Below are positions 1-10,581 of a stretch of DNA of 64,000 nt, piece by piece (position 1 is the stretch's first letter; each line of letters opens with the position of its first letter). Source of the stretch: Streptomyces sp. NBC_01235. Its GTDB lineage: Bacteria > Actinomycetota > Actinomycetes > Streptomycetales > Streptomycetaceae. The position numbers and the translations under genes were made by a program. The notes under the pieces are model-generated. The model did not search any database, was not told the DNA's origin, and saw only the letters and a list, made by a program, of their open reading frames with translations. The DNA is taken from positions 4,402,001 through 4,466,000 of the forward strand of contig NZ_CP108513.1 in NCBI RefSeq assembly GCF_035989285.1, in the 5' to 3' direction.

Positions 1-692
1 TCCGCCTGGCAGAACCAGCGTTCCGCCTCCCAGCGTCTCCGCCATCCGGACTCGGTGAGCTGGGCCGCCTCCAGGTGGTGCCGGGCACGGGCCAGGCGCT
101 TGCCGCCGCGTACGACGTGCACAACTCCGGCCTCGCGGTCGGCCCGCACGGCAGTCAGCCGGTCTTCCAGCACCCGCAGCCGCCTCGACTTCGCATGCCA
201 CTCCCGCCGCGACCGGTACCCCCCGGGCGCCTTCTTGGTTCCCTTCTGCCCGATCGGCAGGGACAGCCGGTGCGTCAGCGTGCGGATGCCCGCTTCCAGA
301 TTCTGGAGGTGCGCCGACTGGCAGCGGCGGGCCAGCGCCCACTGGTCGTGCGACGCCTTGGTGATCGCCCCGGCCCAGCGCGACGACGAGAACGGCGTCA
401 GCTCCCGCTTACGCACCGCCCACGCCTCACCGGAGTACTCCAGGCCGTCCCGGCAGCGCGCCTTGAGATCCTCCGAGGCCAGCGACCCCAGATGCGCACC
501 CACCAGCCGCAGTACCTTCTCATCGTCCGACGCCAGGTCCTTCAGGCGGGTCCGAATGGCCACACCACTCGGACCGGACGCGACGAACGACGCCGCCAAA
601 TCCCTCAGCTCACCCACCCCGTCACCCCCCGCCCGATGCCACGCGACGCCCCCTGTCACCGCGTCCAACGAGCAGTTCCCGCAGAAGGTCAC
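1..692 (-). CDS. TnpB-related transposase/accessory protein, N-terminal part (C-terminus beyond left edge)
   Basis: Read on the minus strand, a continuous high-GC coding frame runs from about 692 off the left edge. The product is Arg-, Ala- and Leu-rich with phrases typical of the Streptomyces TnpB-like (IS200/IS605 accessory) family, such as VGELRDLAASFVASGPSG near the start and GGYRSRREWHAKSRRL about 130 residues in. TnpB-type proteins are RNA-guided nucleases of IS605/IS607 elements. The C-terminal RuvC motifs and zinc ribbon lie outside the window, so intactness cannot be judged. The first in-frame GTG is at 690-692, just after a small Cys cluster (FCGNC); GTG codons about 40 and 70 bases further in are alternatives. 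No paired tnpA is visible. Confidence 0.7.
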   Translation of the reverse strand, partial: MTFCGNCSLDAVTGGVAWHRAGGDGVGELRDLAASFVASGPSGVAIRTRLKDLASDDEKVLRLVGAHLGSLASEDLKARCRDGLEYSGEAWAVRKRELTPFSSSRWAGAITKASHDQWALARRCQSAHLQNLEAGIRTLTHRLSLPIGQKGTKKAPGGYRSRREWHAKSRRLRVLEDRLTAVRADREAGVVHVVRGGKRLARARHHLEAAQLTESGWRRRWEAERWFCQA

Positions 693-842
693 GCATTCGG
701 TGCAAGAACGTCAGTTCCCTCCTGAAAACCGACACTACGACCAAGGCACGCGACACGACACCCACCACCGGCACTCACTCCCGCTCACCAGAACCCTCTT
801 GAACGCACTTCAGCGGCAGCAGCTCCAAACCCCCTTGTCCCG
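693..842. other. Intergenic, no feature seen
   Basis: About 150 bases between the transposase fragment and the spermidine-synthase-like gene. No convincing ORF, RNA or terminal inverted repeat was seen, so the element's right end could not be placed. Confidence 0.4.
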
Positions 843-1712
843 CTAGCGGAACACCGACGGCGGCGGGGCCGGTGACGCCACCGCCGACGCGTCCGCGACC
901 GGTGTCGCCCCGCCGGTGAAGTCGGTGAGCGCGCGGCCGTGCTCGACCCGGCCGGGATGCGGATCGGAGGCGGCCCGGCGGGTCAGTTCGGCGATCGGCA
1001 GGGGCAGGTCGGAGGCGACGAGTACGGCGTTGCCGAACCGTTTGCCCCGCAGCACGGTCGGGTCGGCGACCAGCGCGAGCTCCGGGAAGCGGGCGGCGGC
1101 GGTGGCGATCTGGCCGCGCAGGTGGGCGAGCGGCGGGCCGTCGGCGACGTTGGCGGCGTAGCGCCCGCCGGGCTTCAGCACCCTGCGGACCTCGTCGAGG
1201 AACTCGGTCGAGGTGAGGTGGGCGGGGGTGCGGGCGCCGCTGAACACGTCGGCCATGACGAGATCGGCCCACCCGTCTGGCACCTTGGCGAGACCTTCGC
1301 GCGCGTCGAGCGACCTGATCCTGATCCGCGCTCCCGGGTCCAACGGCAGCTCCCGGCGCACCAGACGGACTAGGGCGGCGTCGCGTTCGACGACCTGCTG
1401 GGTGGAGCGGGGGCGGGTGGCGGCGACATACCGGGCGAGGGTGAGGGCGCCGCCGCCGAGGTGCACGGCGTGCAGGGGTCTGCCGGGCGGTGCGGTGAGG
1501 TCGATGACGTGGCCGAGGCGCCGCTGGTACTCGAAGGAGAGGTAGGCGGGGTCGTCCAGGTCGACGTGCGACTGGGGGGCTCCGTCGATGAGCAACGTCC
1601 AGGCCCGTGCCCGGTCCCGGTCGGGTATGAGCTGGGCGAGTCCGCCGTCGACGGTCTCGACGACGGCGGCTTCGGCATCCCGCTCGCGCCGGGTGTTCCT
1701 GGACTTTGCCAT
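843..1712 (-). CDS. Spermidine-synthase-like (SpeE-fold) methyltransferase-type protein
   Basis: A 289-aa soluble protein with the Rossmann fold of the spermidine synthase family. The glycine motif VHLGGGALTLARY lies near residue 90, an acidic residue ends the next strand (VVERD), and ADVFSGARTPAHL occupies the catalytic-loop position. The family transfers aminopropyl groups, but many actinobacterial members of this length lack the polyamine-binding residues and have no known substrate. Here the catalytic loop reads ADVF rather than the usual D-x-T/S-D pattern, so true spermidine synthesis is doubtful. The start is the ATG of MAKSRNTRRERD. The open frame continues upstream through a Pro/Ala/Glu-rich stretch, so a longer N-terminus is possible. 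It is likely transcribed with the small gene upstream at 1861-2250. Confidence 0.8.
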   Translation of the reverse strand: MAKSRNTRRERDAEAAVVETVDGGLAQLIPDRDRARAWTLLIDGAPQSHVDLDDPAYLSFEYQRRLGHVIDLTAPPGRPLHAVHLGGGALTLARYVAATRPRSTQQVVERDAALVRLVRRELPLDPGARIRIRSLDAREGLAKVPDGWADLVMADVFSGARTPAHLTSTEFLDEVRRVLKPGGRYAANVADGPPLAHLRGQIATAAARFPELALVADPTVLRGKRFGNAVLVASDLPLPIAELTRRAASDPHPGRVEHGRALTDFTGGATPVADASAVASPAPPPSVFR

Positions 1713-1744
1713 GACAGCATTTTCGCAGGCCGCGGGTGCTCCCC

Positions 1745-1850
1745 GCGCGCCCAGCCGACTGCCCACGGCTTCAGCGGGGGCGGCCTGCTGCTTCAGCGGG
1801 GGCGGCTCCTCTTCGGCGGGGGCGGCTGCTGCTTCGGCGGGGGCGCCGGC
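1745..1850. repeat. Short G-rich tandem repeats upstream of the SpeE-like gene
   Basis: Four imperfect copies of a CTTC(A/G)GCGGGGGCGG core spaced 21-24 bases lie between the two minus-strand genes. On the minus strand one frame reads as Pro/Ala/Glu-rich and joins the frame of the downstream gene, so the repeats may encode a low-complexity N-terminal extension rather than be non-coding. Confidence 0.5.
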
Positions 1851-1860
1851 GGCCTGCGGC

Positions 1861-2250
1861 TCAGCGGCAGCTGTCCGCCGCCTCGATCATCCGGGCCGCC
1901 TCGCCCAACGCCCGCCGCAGCACCGCCGGATCGGTCGCGAGGTCCGCCTCGCCCGGGGCCACCAGCCAGTCCGAGCCCTTCACCGGGGGCTCGGGGGCGA
2001 GTCTCAGTCCGCGGCCGTCGGTCTCCCGGCAGGTGCTGCCCGGTACGTCCCAGGCCGCCGCCGTCCCGGCCGGCACCACGAAGCCGAGCGTGCCGCCGCC
2101 GTCGTCGTGCAGGACGGGCCCCACCCCGTCGCCCGCCGACCCCCTCCGCAGAATGTCGACCGCCTCCAGCCCCTGACGGGTCGGCACCGTCACTAGGTCG
2201 CACGCCGCCACCGACGGCATACAAGGATCGTTGCTCTGGCTGGTCTCCAT
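1861..2250 (-). CDS. Small actinobacterial protein of unknown function
   Basis: A 129-aa acidic protein starting METSQSNDPCMPSV and ending in a predicted helix (RALGEAARMIEAADSC). I do not recognise a named domain. The middle, GGGTLGFVVPAGTAAAWDVP, looks like a small beta-rich fold common in Streptomyces hypothetical proteins. The ATG at 2248-2250 is preferred because frame quality falls off upstream; the next in-frame ATG upstream adds 20 poorly coding residues. It lies upstream of the spermidine-synthase-like gene on the same strand, and divergent to the HTH/TPR regulator. Confidence 0.6.
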   Translation of the reverse strand: METSQSNDPCMPSVAACDLVTVPTRQGLEAVDILRRGSAGDGVGPVLHDDGGGTLGFVVPAGTAAAWDVPGSTCRETDGRGLRLAPEPPVKGSDWLVAPGEADLATDPAVLRRALGEAARMIEAADSCR

Positions 2251-2506
2251 CCCGGCCTCCACCGCGCAGCCCGCCTGTAGTCCACAAGACTCAACGCGGC
2301 ACGACGTCAAGGGCTACGGCGGAAGTCCGCCGCAAAGGATGGCAGTTCATGGCAGATCTCGGATGAGATATCCGGTTTGTAGCCAAACACCGCGTGGCGG
2401 CCCGACCACAGCAGGTACGTTCTTGCCCGCCGGGAACAAGGGTGCCCCACGGACAACTCACCCCTGGTCCGGCATGGTTCGACGGTTCGCACGAGAGGAC
2501 CCGGCC

Positions 2507-4003
2507 ATGGCGTCGTCAACGGTGCCCCCATCTCGGCCCGACCGGCCGGCACGGCCCAACCTCGCCTTCCGGCGGTTGCGCGGACAGCGCTCGCCGGCCG
2601 AGTTCGCCGCGCTCGTACGGCGGGCCGCACGCGAGATCGGCGAGCGGGTCAGCTGTGACGCGCGCTACATCGGACGGGTCGAGGCGGGGGAGATCCGCTG
2701 CCCCAACTACGCGTACGAACGGGTGTTCCTGCACATGTTCCCCGACCGCACGCTCACCGACCTCGGGTTCGCACCCCGTGCCTCCGTTCGCGGACGGGGG
2801 GCGCGCACCGTCGAGGACGCGCCCTGTGCGCACACCACGAGACCGGAGCCCACAGCGAGTGACGGGCGGGACACGAGTGAGACGGGCGCAGAGCACGAGC
2901 CGTATGACACGCAGGACCCGTACGACACGCACCACGACCACGAGGAGAGCGACGTGCTGCGTCGCGCATTCATGACCGGCGGAGGCGCCACCATGGCCGC
3001 CGCCACGCTGGGCCCCCTGGGGCTCGCCCTCCCCCACTCTCGGCTTCGCTCGAGCGGGGGGACCCCCATCGCGTCGGCGGCGGCACGGCCCGTGCACCGC
3101 GCGGGGGCGAGCGAGGCGGGCGCCCTCGAAGAAGCGGTCCGCAGGATCCGGCTGCTGGACGACCGGCACGGGGCCGACGGCCTCTACCGGCGCGCGGCCG
3201 CCCCGCTGCGCGCCGCCTACGCGCTGCTGGACGCCGGGACGACCCGGCAGACGACCGCCGAGCGGCTCCACTCCGGGGCCGGGGAGCTCGCCATCTCCGT
3301 GGGCTGGCTGGCCCACGACTCGGGCCGGTTCGACGACGCGCGCTCGCACTACGCGGAGGCCCTCGCCACCGCCCGGATGACCGGGGACCAGGCGCTGGAG
3401 GCGCATGCCTTCTGCAACACGGCGTTCCTCGCCCGGGACGCGGGCCGGCCCCGCGAGGCCGTCCGCGCCGCCCAGGCAGCCCAGCGTGTCGCCCGCCCGC
3501 TGGGCTCGCCCCGCCTGATGTCGCTGCTCGCGCTGCGCGAGGCGGGCGGCTGGGCGGGGCTGGCCGACCGCACCGGCTGCGAGCAGGCCCTCGTCCGCGC
3601 GCAGGCCCTCTACGACCGGGGTCCCTGCGACGACGACCCCGAGTGGATGAGCTTCTACGGCGCCGCCGAGCTGGAAGGGCTCAAGGCGCAGTGCTGGTCG
3701 ACACTGGGCGACTGGCCGCGCGCGGCCCGGCACGCGGGGCGGGCGGCGGCCCTCCAGGACCCGCACTTCACCCGGAACATCGCGCTGTACACGGCCCAGC
3801 TGGCGGACGACCTCGCGCGCGGGGGCCGTCCCGACGAGGCGGCGGTGGCCGGGCTGCGGGTCCTGGACCTGCTGGACCAGGTCCAGTCGTCCCGGATCCA
3901 GACGATGCTGGCCGGAACGGCACGGGTACTGCTGCCGCACCGGCGCGCGGGCGGCGTGTCGACGTTCCTGGAGCGCCACGCCTCGACACCGCGGACGGTG
4001 TGA
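2507..4003 (+). CDS. HTH/TPR-type transcriptional regulator
   Basis: A 498-aa protein. Residues 15-85 form an XRE-like DNA-binding region (FRRLRGQRSPAEFAALVRR, then RYIGRVEAGEI). A charged, low-complexity linker follows, then a hydrophobic RRAFMTGGGATMAAATLG stretch near residue 160, and a C-terminal half of helical TPR-like repeats (residues about 210-490). Streptomyces encode many such large regulators of development and antibiotic production. The ATG at 2507 is chosen for the GAGAGGA sequence 8 bases upstream. A dispersed palindrome (3029-3069) is embedded in frame and encodes part of the linker after the hydrophobic stretch. Target and ligand are unknown. Confidence 0.8.
   Translation: MASSTVPPSRPDRPARPNLAFRRLRGQRSPAEFAALVRRAAREIGERVSCDARYIGRVEAGEIRCPNYAYERVFLHMFPDRTLTDLGFAPRASVRGRGARTVEDAPCAHTTRPEPTASDGRDTSETGAEHEPYDTQDPYDTHHDHEESDVLRRAFMTGGGATMAAATLGPLGLALPHSRLRSSGGTPIASAAARPVHRAGASEAGALEEAVRRIRLLDDRHGADGLYRRAAAPLRAAYALLDAGTTRQTTAERLHSGAGELAISVGWLAHDSGRFDDARSHYAEALATARMTGDQALEAHAFCNTAFLARDAGRPREAVRAAQAAQRVARPLGSPRLMSLLALREAGGWAGLADRTGCEQALVRAQALYDRGPCDDDPEWMSFYGAAELEGLKAQCWSTLGDWPRAARHAGRAAALQDPHFTRNIALYTAQLADDLARGGRPDEAAVAGLRVLDLLDQVQSSRIQTMLAGTARVLLPHRRAGGVSTFLERHASTPRTV
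3029..3069. repeat. Streptomyces dispersed palindromic repeat, within a coding region
   Basis: The sequence begins CTCCCCCACTCTCGG, has a CTTCGCTCGAG loop/arm and ends GGACCCCCAT, with complementary C-rich and G-rich arms. The same element recurs almost unchanged at 25721-25762. Here it is translated in frame as LPHSRLRSSGGTP inside the TPR regulator. Confidence 0.8.
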
Positions 4004-4028
4004 ACCGCGGGTCCCTCGACCAGGGCGG

Positions 4029-5799
<1,771 letters not shown>

Positions 5800-6861
5800 G
5801 CTGCGCGGACCGGACGTACCGGCCAAGGCGCTGGACGCCCGGGCCCTCGCGGCGCTCGCCGCGAACCCGGGCTGCAAGCGGCGCGCGATCCTCGACGGCG
5901 CCGGGGTGAACAAGGCGGCGCTGGCCGGCGCGCTGGGCTCGCCGTCGGCTTTCGGGCAGTCCCAGTTCGCCCTCACGCGCGGCAACGCGTTCGAGGCGAA
6001 GGTGAAGGCGGACGGCGGCGCGGAACTGCTGCGGCTGGTGCACGAGCGGCTGGACCCGGGCGCCGCACCGCCCGTCGGCGCGGCCGTGCCCGACCTGTCC
6101 GCGATCGGCCCCGAGGGCCGCACCGCGCGCACGGCGCTGGCGCTGCGCGAAGCCACCGGGGCGAGCGGCACATGGACGCTCCTTGACCACCCGATGATCG
6201 CGCTCGACGTCGCCGGCAGCCCCGCCTTCCTGGAGCCGGACGCGGTGGTGGTGCACCCGGACGGCAGCTGGACGGTCGTGGAGATCAAGTCCTTCCCGAT
6301 GCTCGACGGTTCGGCGGACCCGGCGAAGGTCGGCGCCGCCGCCCGGCAGGCCGCCGTCTACGTACTGGCCCTCGAGGAGGTCGCCGCCCGCCTCGACGCC
6401 GCCCCGCGCGTGCGCCACCGCGTGCTCCTGGTCTGCCCCAAGGACTTCTCCAACCTGCCCACCGCCTCCGCCGTGGACGTGCGCAAGCAGCGCGCGGTCA
6501 CCAGCCGCCAGCTGGCCCGCCTCACCCGCATCCAGGACATCGCCGACGCCCTCCCCGAAGGGACCTGCTTCTCCCCCGAGCTGCCCGCCGGGCAACTCAC
6601 GGCCGCCGTGGAGTCGGTCCCGGCGACCTACGCGCCCGAGTGCCTGGCCGCCTGCGAGCTGGCCTTCCACTGCCGTGACCGCTCCCGCGCGGCCGGCGCG
6701 GTCACCTCGCTGGGCCGGTCCGTGCGCGCCGAACTCGGCGGGCTGACGACCGTCGAGGGCGTCCTCGCGGCGGCGCGCGGCGAGGCCGGGGACCCGGAGG
6801 ATCCCGCGGTGGCCGCCCTGCGCCGGGCGGCACAGCTGCGCGCCGAAGCCCTGGGGGCGAT

Positions 6862-8451
6862 GTGTCACTGATCGCCACCCTCGCCCGCCTGGAGGCCGTC
6901 ACCACCGGCCGCGCACAGCCCACCGCCACCGTCCGGCACCGGCACCTCTCCGAACGGCCGCTGGTCCTCGTGCCGCTGACCACCGCCGGTGAGGCCGGCG
7001 CCCCGCTGGGCGCGCTGGTCGGCACCGACCGGGCGGCGCCGCGCCTGCTCGTCGTGCCGCAGCCGCGCGACCGCGACCTCAGGTTCGCGTTCCTCGCCGA
7101 ACTGGCCGACATCGTCCTGCCGTACATCGACGGCTACGCCGACGCCGTCGAGGCCGCCGAGCGGGGCGAGACCGATCCGGAGACGGGCAAACGCGTCAAG
7201 GTCGAGGTCGAGCTGTGCGCCGACGCACCCCAGCTGATCGTCCCGAGCCGCGCGGGCGTCGACCTCGTCCGCCTCCTGGGCCGCTCCATGCGCTTCAGGC
7301 GTACGGCGGAGCAGGACCCGGAGACGCCGCATCCCGCGCCCCCACGCGTGCCGCTGCTCGGGCGGTGGCTGACGCACTTCGGGGAGCGGTCCCGGGTCCC
7401 GGGGTCGTCGCTGCTGCTGGCGCTGACGGAGGTGCTGGGCCGGCACTGGGCGACCGGACAGTCCAGCCTGGAGGACCAGCACCTGGGAGCGCTGCTCGCC
7501 TGGATCGCCCCGCCGGCGGGCGAGACGGGCGCGGCGGCGGCGCTGCGGGCGGAGCTCGCACGGGACGCGGAGGGGCAGCTGCTGTGCCCGCCGGCCGGTC
7601 CGGCGACCGACCCGGCGTTCGACAACAAGCTGCTCGCCCCGGCCATCGAACGCTACGACCGCGCGCGGACCGCCCTGGCCGCCGCCGAGGACGGCCTACA
7701 GGCCGACGACCGGCTGGGCGCGCTCACCGCCGCCGAGCAGGAGATCCGCGCGCTGGTGGGCAGCCGGACGCTCCCCACCTGGGAGCGGGTCTGGGACGGC
7801 CTGGACCTGCTGCGGGCGCTGCCCGAGGGCGCGCATGTCGAGGAGCGGTGGACGCGCGACCGCTGGTCGTTCACCGGCCACCGCGACCGGGTCGTCGCCG
7901 GAGAGCCCCCGCAGCCACGCCGTGACGACGCCGTCACCGCCGCCAACAAGCTCGCCACGCGCGAGCGCGAACAGGCCCGCCTGGAGGCCCAGGAAGCGCT
8001 CGACGACCCGCTGGTGATGGCGGGACGGCGGCTGGCCGGGGAGGCGTTCGCGGGCGAGGTCGTCGACGTCGTCATGGCGTACAGCGAGGGCAAGCGGCCC
8101 AGCCCGCGCCCGCTGGTCACCCTACGGACGGACGACCGGCCGCATCTCGGGGAGCGCGCGAAGGTGTTCCGGTCGCTGGGCGGGAAGCCGCAGGCGGCGC
8201 AGTTCGTGGAACAGGTGGAGGACGGCCTGCTGGTGCTGCGGATCGTCGACAAGATGGGCCGCGGCAAGGAGCCCGAGGCGGGGTCCGTGCCCGAGAAGGG
8301 CGACCGGCTCTGCTTCACGCTCTTCGAACACGAGCAGCGCGGCGGGGCGAAGCTGCCCGACCCGGAGGACACGCCGTGGACACACGGCGGGCCGCCCGGT
8401 GAACAGGCGTCCGAGGCCCCCGACTCCGTCACCCAGGAGGACCTTCTGTGA
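6862..8451 (+). CDS. Unknown protein between nuclease and helicase
   Basis: A 529-aa soluble protein with a GTG start overlapping the nuclease stop. I recognise no domain. It has long Ala/Arg-rich helices (for example around REREQARLEAQEALDDP), no transmembrane segment and no Walker motif. The C-terminal third alternates beta-like and charged segments and ends in an acidic tail (PDPEDTPWTHGG). Its invariant position between a Cas4-like nuclease and an SF1 helicase suggests a structural or DNA-binding subunit of one complex; that role is inference only. Its own stop overlaps the helicase start (GTGA). Confidence 0.7.
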   Translation: MSLIATLARLEAVTTGRAQPTATVRHRHLSERPLVLVPLTTAGEAGAPLGALVGTDRAAPRLLVVPQPRDRDLRFAFLAELADIVLPYIDGYADAVEAAERGETDPETGKRVKVEVELCADAPQLIVPSRAGVDLVRLLGRSMRFRRTAEQDPETPHPAPPRVPLLGRWLTHFGERSRVPGSSLLLALTEVLGRHWATGQSSLEDQHLGALLAWIAPPAGETGAAAALRAELARDAEGQLLCPPAGPATDPAFDNKLLAPAIERYDRARTALAAAEDGLQADDRLGALTAAEQEIRALVGSRTLPTWERVWDGLDLLRALPEGAHVEERWTRDRWSFTGHRDRVVAGEPPQPRRDDAVTAANKLATREREQARLEAQEALDDPLVMAGRRLAGEAFAGEVVDVVMAYSEGKRPSPRPLVTLRTDDRPHLGERAKVFRSLGGKPQAAQFVEQVEDGLLVLRIVDKMGRGKEPEAGSVPEKGDRLCFTLFEHEQRGGAKLPDPEDTPWTHGGPPGEQASEAPDSVTQEDLL

Positions 8452-9788
8452 CCACCGAGGCCGCCTTCGACCCCGGTACCGCCGCCGGCCGTGCCACCGA
8501 CGCGATCCTGCGCGACACGCTGCACGGCACCGCGCGCGGGGTGGTCGTCGACTCCCCGCCCGGCGCCGGGAAGTCCACGCTGGTGGTGCGCGCGGCGCTC
8601 GAACTCGCCGACGCCGGGCGCTCGTTGATGGTGGTCGCGCAGACCAACGCCCAGGTCGACGATCTGGTCGTGCGGCTCGCCGAGAAGAACCCCGAGCTGC
8701 CGGTGGGCCGACTGCACAGCAGCGACGCCGACCCGTACGACAAGGCCCTGGAGGAGCTGCCGAACGTACGGAAGTCGGCGAAGGCGGCGGAGCTGGCGGG
8801 GCTCCCGGTGGTGATCTCCACCGCCGCCAAGTGGGCGCACGTGAAGGTCGACGAGCCGTGGCGGCACGCGATCGTGGACGAGGCGTACCAGATGCGGTCG
8901 GACGGGCTGCTGGCCGTGGCCGGGCTGTTCGAGCGGGCGCTGTTCGTGGGCGACCCGGGGCAGCTGGACCCGTTCTCCATCGTGGGCAGCGAGCAGTGGG
9001 CGGGCCTGTCGTACGACCCGTCGGCCTCGGCGGTGAGCACGCTGCTCGCGCACAACCCCGAGCTGCCGCAGCACCGCCTCCCGGTCTCCTGGCGGCTCCC
9101 GGCATCGGCGGCCCCTCTGGTCTCGGACGCCTTCTACCCCTACACGCCGTTCCGCAGCGGCACCGGCCACGGCGACCGCCGTCTGTCCTTCGCCGTGCCC
9201 TCGGACGGCTCGGGCACCGACCGGGTGATCGACGAGGCGGCGGAGTCCGGCTGGGGCCTGCTGGAGTTGCCCGCCCGGCACACGCCCCGGACCGACCCGG
9301 AGGCGGTGCGGGCGGTCGCGACGGTCGTCCGGCGCCTGCTGGACCGAGGCGGCGCGGCCACATCCGAACGCTCGCCCGACCCGACGCCCCTGACCCCCGA
9401 CCGGGTCGCCGTCGGCACGGCCCACCGCGACCAGGCGGCGGCGGTACGGGCGGCACTGGCGGAGCTGGGCGTCCCGGACGTGACGGTGGACACGGCGAAC
9501 CGCCTCCAGGGCATGGAGTTCGACGTCACGGTGATCCTCCACCCCCTCTCCGGCCGCCCCGACGCCACCGCCTTCCACCTGGAGACGGGCCGCCTGTGCG
9601 TCCTCGCCTCCCGCCACCGGCACGCGTGCGTGGTGGTCTGCCGGGCGGGGGTGAGCGACCTCCTGGACGAGTACCCGTCGACGGAGCCGGTCCAGCTGGG
9701 CACCCTCGTGAAGTTCCCGGACGGCTGGGAGGCGAACCACGCCGTACTGGCGCACCTGGCGGAGCACCGCGTGGCCTGGCGGCCATGA
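8448..9788 (+). CDS. SF1 (DNA2/UPF1-like) helicase, AAA ATPase
   Basis: A 446-aa helicase core. Motif I GAGKST spans residues 39-44, motif II VDEAYQ is at 143-148, motif III is FVGDPGQLDP, the Arg motif is VSWRLPASA, motif V is ANRLQGMEFDVTV and motif VI is LASRHRHACVVV. No accessory nuclease domain is present. DNA2/Cas4-type enzymes normally carry an Fe-S nuclease on the same chain; here that function appears to be supplied by the separate gene at 5696-6871. The GTG start overlaps the preceding stop, giving a fully coupled three-gene operon. Confidence 0.85.
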   Translation: MTTEAAFDPGTAAGRATDAILRDTLHGTARGVVVDSPPGAGKSTLVVRAALELADAGRSLMVVAQTNAQVDDLVVRLAEKNPELPVGRLHSSDADPYDKALEELPNVRKSAKAAELAGLPVVISTAAKWAHVKVDEPWRHAIVDEAYQMRSDGLLAVAGLFERALFVGDPGQLDPFSIVGSEQWAGLSYDPSASAVSTLLAHNPELPQHRLPVSWRLPASAAPLVSDAFYPYTPFRSGTGHGDRRLSFAVPSDGSGTDRVIDEAAESGWGLLELPARHTPRTDPEAVRAVATVVRRLLDRGGAATSERSPDPTPLTPDRVAVGTAHRDQAAAVRAALAELGVPDVTVDTANRLQGMEFDVTVILHPLSGRPDATAFHLETGRLCVLASRHRHACVVVCRAGVSDLLDEYPSTEPVQLGTLVKFPDGWEANHAVLAHLAEHRVAWRP

Positions 9789-9952
9789 GACCCCCCACCC
9801 GGCGAAACCCGCCCACCAGGACACCCCCTCCCCACCGGCCGGAGGCCGGCACGCCACCGGAGGCGGCCGACGAACACAGCCCGGACGGCCGAGAGACGAG
9901 CCACCCCGTGCCGGCGCATCCGGCGGAGCACCGCGTGGCCTGGAAGCCCTGA
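9717..9952 (+). repeat. Imperfect direct repeat of the helicase 3' end
   Basis: About 70 bases covering the helicase C-terminus and stop (9717-9788) recur at 9882-9952. The downstream copy would encode AHPAEHRVAWKP then a stop, against AHLAEHRVAWRP in the gene. The block CGGAGCACCGCGTGGCCTGG is identical in both. It is probably the residue of a tandem duplication; the space between the copies has no convincing gene. Confidence 0.7.
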
Positions 9953-10069
9953 TCCGCTGGGAACATCGGGGAGCCCGGGCGCCTTGAGAGTGCGGGGCCG
10001 AGGGCCTCTTGCGCCACCAGGGGACAATGGAAGGTGGTCCGCATCCGAACCGTACGAGGAGGAGAAGAC

Positions 10070-10438
10070 ATGGCGGAGCCCACGCCGCGTCGGAACGAAC
10101 CGCGGCTACGCCCCGCGCCCCTGCTCTTCGAGCCCGCCGAGGCGGCCGGTGATCCGGAGCACTTCTTCGACCTGGAGTCGATAGACGATCCGGGCGCGCT
10201 GCTGGCACGCGCGACGGAGCTGACGCTCGCCTTCCGGGCGGCAGCCGACCGCGCGGTGGAGTTCCAGGCCATGGCCGCGGCGCAGCTCGCCGATCCGCGC
10301 CGCTTCGACCGGCTGACGGCGGCGGACATCGCCGAGCGGGCCGAGTGGACCGAGGACTACGCGAAGAAGATGGTCGAGTTCGGCCGGGATCTGCTGCGGG
10401 GCGACGCCGAGGGACGGGGACACGTCGACCCCGTGTGA
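10070..10438 (+). CDS. Small conserved actinobacterial protein, unknown function
   Basis: A 122-aa protein, MAEPTPRRNEPRL at the start, mostly helical and acidic (DPGALLARATELTLAF, then DIAERAEWTEDYAKKM). I recognise no motif. The ATG is preceded by GAGGAGGAGAAGAC, an excellent ribosome-binding site, which fixes this start over the upstream GTG/ATG choices. It stands alone between the helicase unit and the next small gene. The helical pattern could suit a protein-interaction module, but nothing specific is visible. Confidence 0.7.
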   Translation: MAEPTPRRNEPRLRPAPLLFEPAEAAGDPEHFFDLESIDDPGALLARATELTLAFRAAADRAVEFQAMAAAQLADPRRFDRLTAADIAERAEWTEDYAKKMVEFGRDLLRGDAEGRGHVDPV

Positions 10439-10581
10439 GCAGCGCGCGGGAGCGCTCGGGAGGGCAGGCACGCCGCGCCTGGCATATGCCGGGCGGGCAA
10501 GATACCCGCTCCGGGTGTCTTCCGTACCCGTTTCCCGCAACCCTGCGAGATCGGCCGCTCACCACCGGTAGACCTGACGGC

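Noticed and set aside
843..1712. Assignment as a true spermidine synthase (speE)
   Set aside because: The catalytic loop lacks the expected acidic pattern; only the fold is supported.
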